Shown piece by piece: positions 58,684-64,000 of a DNA stretch of 64,000 nt. Below the pieces are notes generated by a model. The model was not told where the DNA came from, searched no databases, and saw only the letters and a list, made by a program, of their open reading frames with translations. Origin of the DNA: Coprinellus micaceus (Eukaryota > Basidiomycota > Agaricomycetes > Agaricales > Psathyrellaceae); the NCBI GenBank assembly GCA_951394405.1, contig OX596346.1:2046001-2110000 (forward strand), read 5' to 3'. How positions within the stretch are numbered: position 1 is the stretch's first letter; the number at the start of each line of letters is the position of its first letter. A program made the translations under genes and the position numbers.

Positions 58684-59840
58684 ATGAAGTGGCTTTCCCT
58701 GGCGATTGCGATGATCTTCGCCGTGCCTTCACAAGCCGCTCTCCGGTTTGGGTGCTCCACTCTAACAATCCAACGCTTGGATCCCCTCGTTCAGCCCGGT
58801 AAAACACCATCCGCCCATGTTCACCAGATCGTTGGTGGAAACGCGTTCCACCCCAACATGACTGGTGATATCGGCAACCAAGGCACCTGCACCACTTGCA
58901 CGTTCACTGAGGACTTCTCAAACTACTGGACCGCCGTCATGTACTTCAAGCACACCAATGGGTCCTACAAGCGCGTACCTATTATGCAGAATGGCGCTCT
59001 GCCCACCCCTATCAACGGCGGGATGACGGTGTACTACACCCAGCAAGATTTCAGCTCGAATGGCAACGTCAAAATGACTGCGTTTAGACCAGTAGGCATC
59101 GTATCGCGATGCTCATGGGAGCCCGCCACTGACCGCTATATCAGGGCTTCCGCATGATTATTGGCAACCCCACAGCTGGTGCCAAGCAGTCGTTGGGTCT
59201 CAAATTCGTTTGCCTTATCAACAAGGGCACCCGATTCCCTGAGCTCGATACTTTCCCAACCACACCCTGCCAAGGTGGGATCATGACGGTTCACCACTTC
59301 CCCGCGTTAGTCGTCTTTGACCATCCCTTCCGGATCTGCCCACTTACCAGCATTGCTTACAGATGCTGGGATGGCACGACCCTCGACCCTCCCGACCACA
59401 TGTCTCACATGTACAACACCGTGAGGGATGCATTCCAGAACTCCGGGCCATGCCCCTCCTCCCACCCCGTTCGTGTCCCCCAGCTCGCCTACGAGACTTT
59501 GTGGGATACGACGCAGTTCAACAGCATGTGGCGGCAAGGCGATCCCAACCCTTTCGTCATGAGCTACGACGATAGCCGTGGTTATGGTACTCACGCCGAC
59601 TACGTCTTCGGCTGGAAGGGTGATTCGCTCCAGCGTGCCATGGACTCTGGATGTATGTTCCAGGGCTGTGAGAACGGAAGACCTCTCTTGTCGCAAACCG
59701 TAGAGCAGATGAATGCTTGCCAAGTCCCTGACATGGTGGGTGAGGACACCGGCGCTAGTAACTGTGAGTCTTTCTTTTTTCACAGAAGAGCTGTGAGCTT
59801 ACGACGTGAGTCAGTCATCTCCCGCCTCCCTGGCTTGTAA
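58684..59840 (+). CDS. Secreted DUF1996 protein 2 (no CBM)
   Basis: Four exons (58684-59091, 59145-59305, 59363-59763, 59815-59840) of exactly the same lengths as gene 1 give 331 residues. A signal peptide (MKWLSLAIAMIFAVPSQAA) and the full DUF1996 domain with all conserved Cys and His positions are present. Differences from gene 1 are scattered substitutions (PSSHPVRVPQLAYETLW, NGRPLLSQTVEQMNAC). Ends ISRLPGL. The third intron is preceded by AACTGTGAGT as in the other copies. Confidence 0.92.
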
Positions 59841-61396
59841 CTCGAACCGCCGAGGGGGCCTAAGACGAGCGCCTTTTCCCGTGACTTGTTTCTTTTCAGT
59901 TTTTCTATTTGTATGGTATTACTTGATTTGGCGCGCCACAGTACAGTGTCTGAAGGGTTATCCGAACCGTTCGAACCAGATCGCTGTTCGAAAGAGTCTG
60001 CACCTCAACTTCTTGAGCGTTCTCTGTAACTCCTGGTATCAGCATTGGTACTACGTTCACCAGTAACGAAAGTGTATCCTGGCTCGGGCTGCGGAGAGAC
60101 TGCCAATAGTGAGCTTACCTTCTTCAAACTTCTGAGACGGTGCACTGAACCATCATATGGCTGTGGTCGAAAGCCCCGCAAGCCCCGAGGTATGTGTGTC
60201 CTTGTTTGATCTCAAAGGTACCACCAGACCTCGACATCACTCCGGCTTGCCAGTGATGGTGAACTTCAACCTTCAACCTCTTTGAGGCGACCCTTATCCC
60301 GAGGCCTGTCGAGGGCACCTATCTGCACAGTATCACGAATAATTGACACCAATACCGAGTGGCCAGGACGACTGGACCGTTTACGCGGAAGAAATGCGTT
60401 CGATGGAATCGGAGGATTGTCAACCTGCGCACTGGTACCTCCAAAGCTGGGAATTTGTCTACGCCTCGTGTATGCCGCACCAATATTAGGGTCGCTACTT
60501 TGACCCACCCGACCCACGGACGTGCAGGGGAGGAGGTGGCCGCCTACTCGCTCGCCGAGCGACTTGAGGCAACTTGGCATACGAATTGGGAATGGGACAT
60601 GACTAAAACGGTAACCACGCCCCTAAGTATACGAACACTTGGCGAGCACACAAGTTCCAAGAGATCGACGGTGCGGGGGTGGGTGGAAAGACAACAAGGT
60701 GGGTCCAAGTCTCGCCCAACAGCCCATCCTAAGCTGGCCTCTGAATGCACTGACCATAATTTCCACCACCGATCGGTGGTGATTTGGAACAGTGCTTGAA
60801 ACGCGTCGGACGTTCCCCGCATGAATTTCACCCAATCGGCTTCAAGGCCCTTGGAATAGGTTGTCTTCCAAACGCCCATGTCGTATTTTCAGCCCGGTGA
60901 CGCCTGTAGCTGGCTCCCTCCATCGTTGTTGGCCCACAGAAGCAGCGAATCTTCTCTTCTAAAGCAGCTTCTTGTTCTCAAGGTATTCAACGGCTTAACA
61001 TTTAGTCGACGGTCCTATGCTACGGGCTAATCCAAGGCTAATCTGAAGTCTATCTTTAAACCGTCCCCTCCGGCGCACGGAGCCATTTCTGCTAATACGG
61101 GTACTCGACGGCAGCTTTAGAATGACGCTTTGAACAGTCATCTGTGGGGTATGGGTGAGACCACATGGAAGATGGGAAATTACATTACGCCTAGCTTTGC
61201 TCTCCCTTCTTCTGACCCAATCGTATCGGTGTTCACGCCTCGACTGCACAGCTCGGCACTCAACCTCCTTCTCGCGGCCCCGAGCTTCAAGCGACAATGA
61301 TTCTTGGGGGAAACTAGCTCTGGCAGTGGCACGCACGCATATATAACAGGGCAGGGGTTCGGTTGGCGTGCCTCGGGACCCCTCTCTCAAGCAAAG
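59841..61396. other. Intergenic, DUF1996 genes 2 and 3
   Basis: No gene. It repeats elements of the gene 1-2 spacer (ATGACTAAAACGG at about 60600; GGTATTCAACGGCTTAACATTTAG at about 60980). Confidence 0.55.
61340..61346 (+). promoter_or_regulatory. TATA box of DUF1996 gene 3
   Basis: TATATAA about 50 bases before the ATG at 61397. Confidence 0.65.
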
Positions 61397-62831
61397 ATGA
61401 AGTGGCTTTCTCTCGCCCTCGCAGCGGCTCTCGCTGTGCCCTCGCAAGCCGCCCTCCGGTTCGGATGCTCGACTTTGACCATCCAACGTCTCGACCCTCT
61501 CGTCCAGCCTGGCAGGACGCCTTCTGCCCATGTTCACCAGATCGTCGGTGGGAACGCCTTCCACCCCAACATGACTGGCGACATCGGTAACCAGGGAACT
61601 TGCACGACTTGCACGTTCTCCGAGGACTTCTCCAACTACTGGACCGCTGTCATGTACTTCAAGCACACCAACGGGTCCTACAGGCGTGTGCCCATCATGC
61701 AGAATACCGCTCTGCCTACCCCAATCACCGGTGGAATGACGATCTACTACACCCAGCAGGACTTCAACTCCAACGGGAATGTTAAGATGACGGCCTTCAA
61801 GCCAGTAGGACCTAGTTTCAGACGCTGTAGAGTTAAGACCTATTAATCGGTGTAACAGGGATTCCGCATGGTCATCGGCAATCCGACAGCGACCAGCAAG
61901 CAGTCCGTCGGCCTCAAGTTTGTGTGCTTGGTCGACAAGGGCACTAGGTTCCCCGAGCTCGATGTCTTCCCCACGGAAGCCTGCAGAGGCGGTATCATGA
62001 CTGTTCACCACTTCCCCGCGTCAGTACCTTTCCTTTGCGATGCAGCCTTGGTTTACTAATTGGTTTGCTATTGCCACTCTAGATGCTGGGATGGAACGAC
62101 CCTCGATCCTCCAGACCACATGTCCCACATGTACAACACCGTCAGGGACGCATTCCAAAACTCTGGCCCTTGCCCCGCCTCCCATCCCGTCCGAGTGCCC
62201 CAGGTCGCCTACGAGACTCTCTGGGATACCGCCCAGTTCAACAGCATGTGGCGCTCAGGCGACCCGAACCCCTTCGTCATGAGCTACGACGACAGTCGTG
62301 GCTACGGCACCCATGCTGACTACGTCTTTGGCTGGAAGGGTGACTCGCTTCAGCGCGCCATGGACTCCGGTTGCATGTTCAATGGCTGCGAGAACGGGAA
62401 CCCTCTCAAGTCTCAGAGTGTGCAACAGATGAATGCTTGCCAGGTCAAGGACATGATCGGTGAAGACACTGGTGCTAGCAACTGTAAGTCGCAGTGTTCG
62501 TTTTTGAAACCGTGAGCTCATTACCTGGACCCTTTAGTCATTGCTCGTCTCCCCAGCGACAACGGTGCCCAACCCACCGCCACCGCTGCTCCCACGACCA
62601 CTGTCGTCGCCCCTCAGCCTACGACCACGGTGGTTAACCCTCAACCCTCTGCGCCCGCTGGCCCCACCGTTCCCAAGTACGGACAGTGCGGTGGTACCGG
62701 GGTACGTTTTTTACCTTCCGCATCTCGCCATTTCGACCTCCTGACTCTGGTTTTAGTACACTGGCCCGACTGCCTGCACCGCCGGGAGCACGTGCCAGAA
62801 GCTAAACGACTGGTACTCCCAGTGCGTCTAA
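61397..62831 (+). CDS. Secreted DUF1996 protein 3 with C-terminal CBM1
   Basis: Five exons (61397-61804, 61859-62019, 62083-62483, 62538-62701, 62757-62831) give 402 residues. The first three exons equal those of genes 1 and 2 in length. Where those stop after RLPG, this protein continues with a Pro/Thr linker (TATAAPTTTVVAPQPTTTVV) and a family-1 carbohydrate-binding module: YGQCGGTG, then YTGPTACTAGSTC and LNDWYSQCV, with four Cys and the flat Tyr/Trp surface that binds cellulose. An intron splits the CBM1 after GGTG. The signal peptide (MKWLSLALAAALAVPSQAA) and CBM1 point to action on plant cell wall outside the cell. The catalytic role of DUF1996 is open. Confidence 0.95.
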
Positions 62832-63187
62832 GCTCGATATTCCGGAGGAATTGGCGTCGGCCTTTGGTATCTCGCATTATGCTGTGCTTTCTCTTTTCTC
62901 TCTCCACTTGTAATGAGTCCCTCATATCATATTTCTAAAATGTTTTCATCGTCGCGAACGGGTGTTACAAACAACGGGTCTCGGAATAAGTGTCCTTAAC
63001 GGCACTGTGAATGCGAATGGGCGAGCAAAGCAGGGGTAAATAGCGCACAAAGCACAGAATAAACATCGACATGAAGCACTATAAGTAGGAAGTGATAAAT
63101 GAGCAACAAGGAAAACAAACAGTCTTCGTCAGTGAGAGAGAAAAAGACTACAAACGGTCCCCAAATCCCGTCTTCGAGTGGCAACAC
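62832..63187. other. Convergent 3' intergenic region
   Basis: 3' ends of DUF1996 gene 3 (+) and of the charged nuclear-type gene (-). No gene is seen. Confidence 0.5.
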
Positions 63188-63937
63188 CTAATGCCGGATT
63201 CGCTTCCGCCGGACCTCCGCTATAGGCGTAGTTTCCAGGTCCGCAGAAGGCGACCTCAAATCTGGCTCACCATCATCATCCTCGTCCCTCGCCCTCTTCT
63301 TTGCCGATGACTTGGGTGTAACCAACAGCAACTGCTCCTCCACTTCCTCCTGATCCTCCTGCGCGTCAAACTGCATCCCCACGTCAGACGGGGTGGTCGA
63401 CTTCTCCTTCTCCTTCTCCTCCTGCTCCTGCTCCTGGTCTCCGGGAACGGAAGACAGAACGGAACTTTCTCTTGACTTCGACCTCGATTTCCGGCCGCCG
63501 TACGTGTTTCCGCTGCGGCGAGCTTTGGGAGTGGTAGGCCCCTCTTCGGCTCCTCCAGCGCCTCCTTCCTCTTCATCGTCTTCTTCGATGGTAGGGTTTG
63601 ACCGTGTAGCTCGGCGTGGTCGGGGTTTAGGTTTAGGCTTGGCCTTCTCTGCACCATCCTCAAGGTCCTCTCCTCCGCTGGTCGCACCTCCTTCGTCGCC
63701 GGAGACGCCACTTTCTCCAGCGGCGACTTTTGCCTTACGCCCCCGGGGCTTGCCGGTGGGAGCTGGAATGTTATTAGGATGTATGCTCAACTTAAAGAGT
63801 AACGAAAGGACACACCTTTGCCTTTGTTCATAACATTTTCGAGGCGCTTGGCGTAACTCCGCTGAGGTTCCCATTCCTTCGACGTTGCAGGAACCTCAAT
63901 GTTGGACTCGGCGAGTACCTGTTCCATATGCGCTTTG
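63188..63937 (-). CDS. C-terminal part of a charged nuclear-type protein (cut by window edge)
   Basis: Two exons are visible on the minus strand (63937-63816 and 63762-63188); an acceptor at 63938 shows that the gene continues past the right edge. The first visible exon reads KAHMEQVLAESNIEVPATSK then EWEPQRSYAKRLENVMNKGK. The last exon is disordered, with AT-hook-like and basic patches (PRGRKAKVAAGE, KPKPKPRPRRATRS), Glu-rich acidic runs and a Lys/Arg terminus (KKRARDEDDD, VRRKRIRH). The charge pattern points to the nucleus. The first exon recalls the C-terminal region of STAG/Scc3 cohesin subunits, but the match is from memory of pattern only, so I leave the symbol empty. Confidence 0.6.
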
Positions 63938-64000
63938 CTGTCGACAAAAGTGACCAGTGTCAGCATCAGGAGAAACCCGATATCCAAGATGGAGCATAAA

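Noticed and set aside
63188..63937. Naming the right-edge gene a cohesin STAG/Scc3 subunit
   Set aside because: Only the last conserved exon is visible and the resemblance is weak; kept as a possibility only.

Overview
The window is nuclear DNA of a basidiomycete fungus, most likely an Agaricomycete. Genes lie close together on both strands, are cut by many GT-AG introns of about 48-70 nt, and include fungal families: a Zn(II)2Cys6 regulator, a basidiomycete IRE1, an I9/POIA1-type protease inhibitor, fungal CorA-like carriers, DUF1996 secreted proteins and a CBM1 cellulose-binding module. No rRNA, tRNA, CRISPR or intact transposon was recognised. Exon borders were set by eye from reading frame, splice consensus and agreement between paralogs inside the window. 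Residue lengths follow from those models.

Region 1 (1-10.9 kb) is an accessory island. It holds two copies of an uncharacterised agaricomycete protein family (the first cut by the window edge), two copies of a small dsRNA-binding-like protein (one intact, one broken), and a Zn2Cys6 transcription factor between them. Flanking DNA has also been duplicated: 5' flanks are shared between unlike genes, a block is repeated downstream, and there is a 36-bp perfect palindrome. A small acidic nuclear-type protein closes the island.

Region 2 (12.6-21.6 kb) is more conserved: a serine-rich two-helix membrane protein, the ER stress sensor IRE1 with all its parts, and a molybdopterin-binding-fold (CinA/MoCF) protein.

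Region 3 (22-36.5 kb) is rich in membrane proteins: three paralogs of an uncharacterised multi-helix family (one with an in-frame stop), two tandem CorA-like divalent-cation carriers, an ArsB/NhaD/citrate-type transporter, an Asterix/PAT-complex-like small protein, and a five-exon I9 protease inhibitor.

Region 4 (36.8-44.2 kb) has an F-box/WD40 protein (probable SCF ubiquitin-ligase receptor) and a Ser/Pro-rich coiled-coil protein on the opposite strand, separated by a purine-rich gene-free stretch.

Region 5 (44.2-50.8 kb) is about 6.6 kb with no recognisable gene. It contains degenerate tandem repeats and a 79-bp inverted repeat resembling a hairpin or MITE-like element.

Region 6 (50.8-64 kb) has a large Ser/Pro-rich coiled-coil protein, three tandem DUF1996 secreted proteins (only the last carries a CBM1), and the 3' end of a nuclear, highly charged protein at the right edge.
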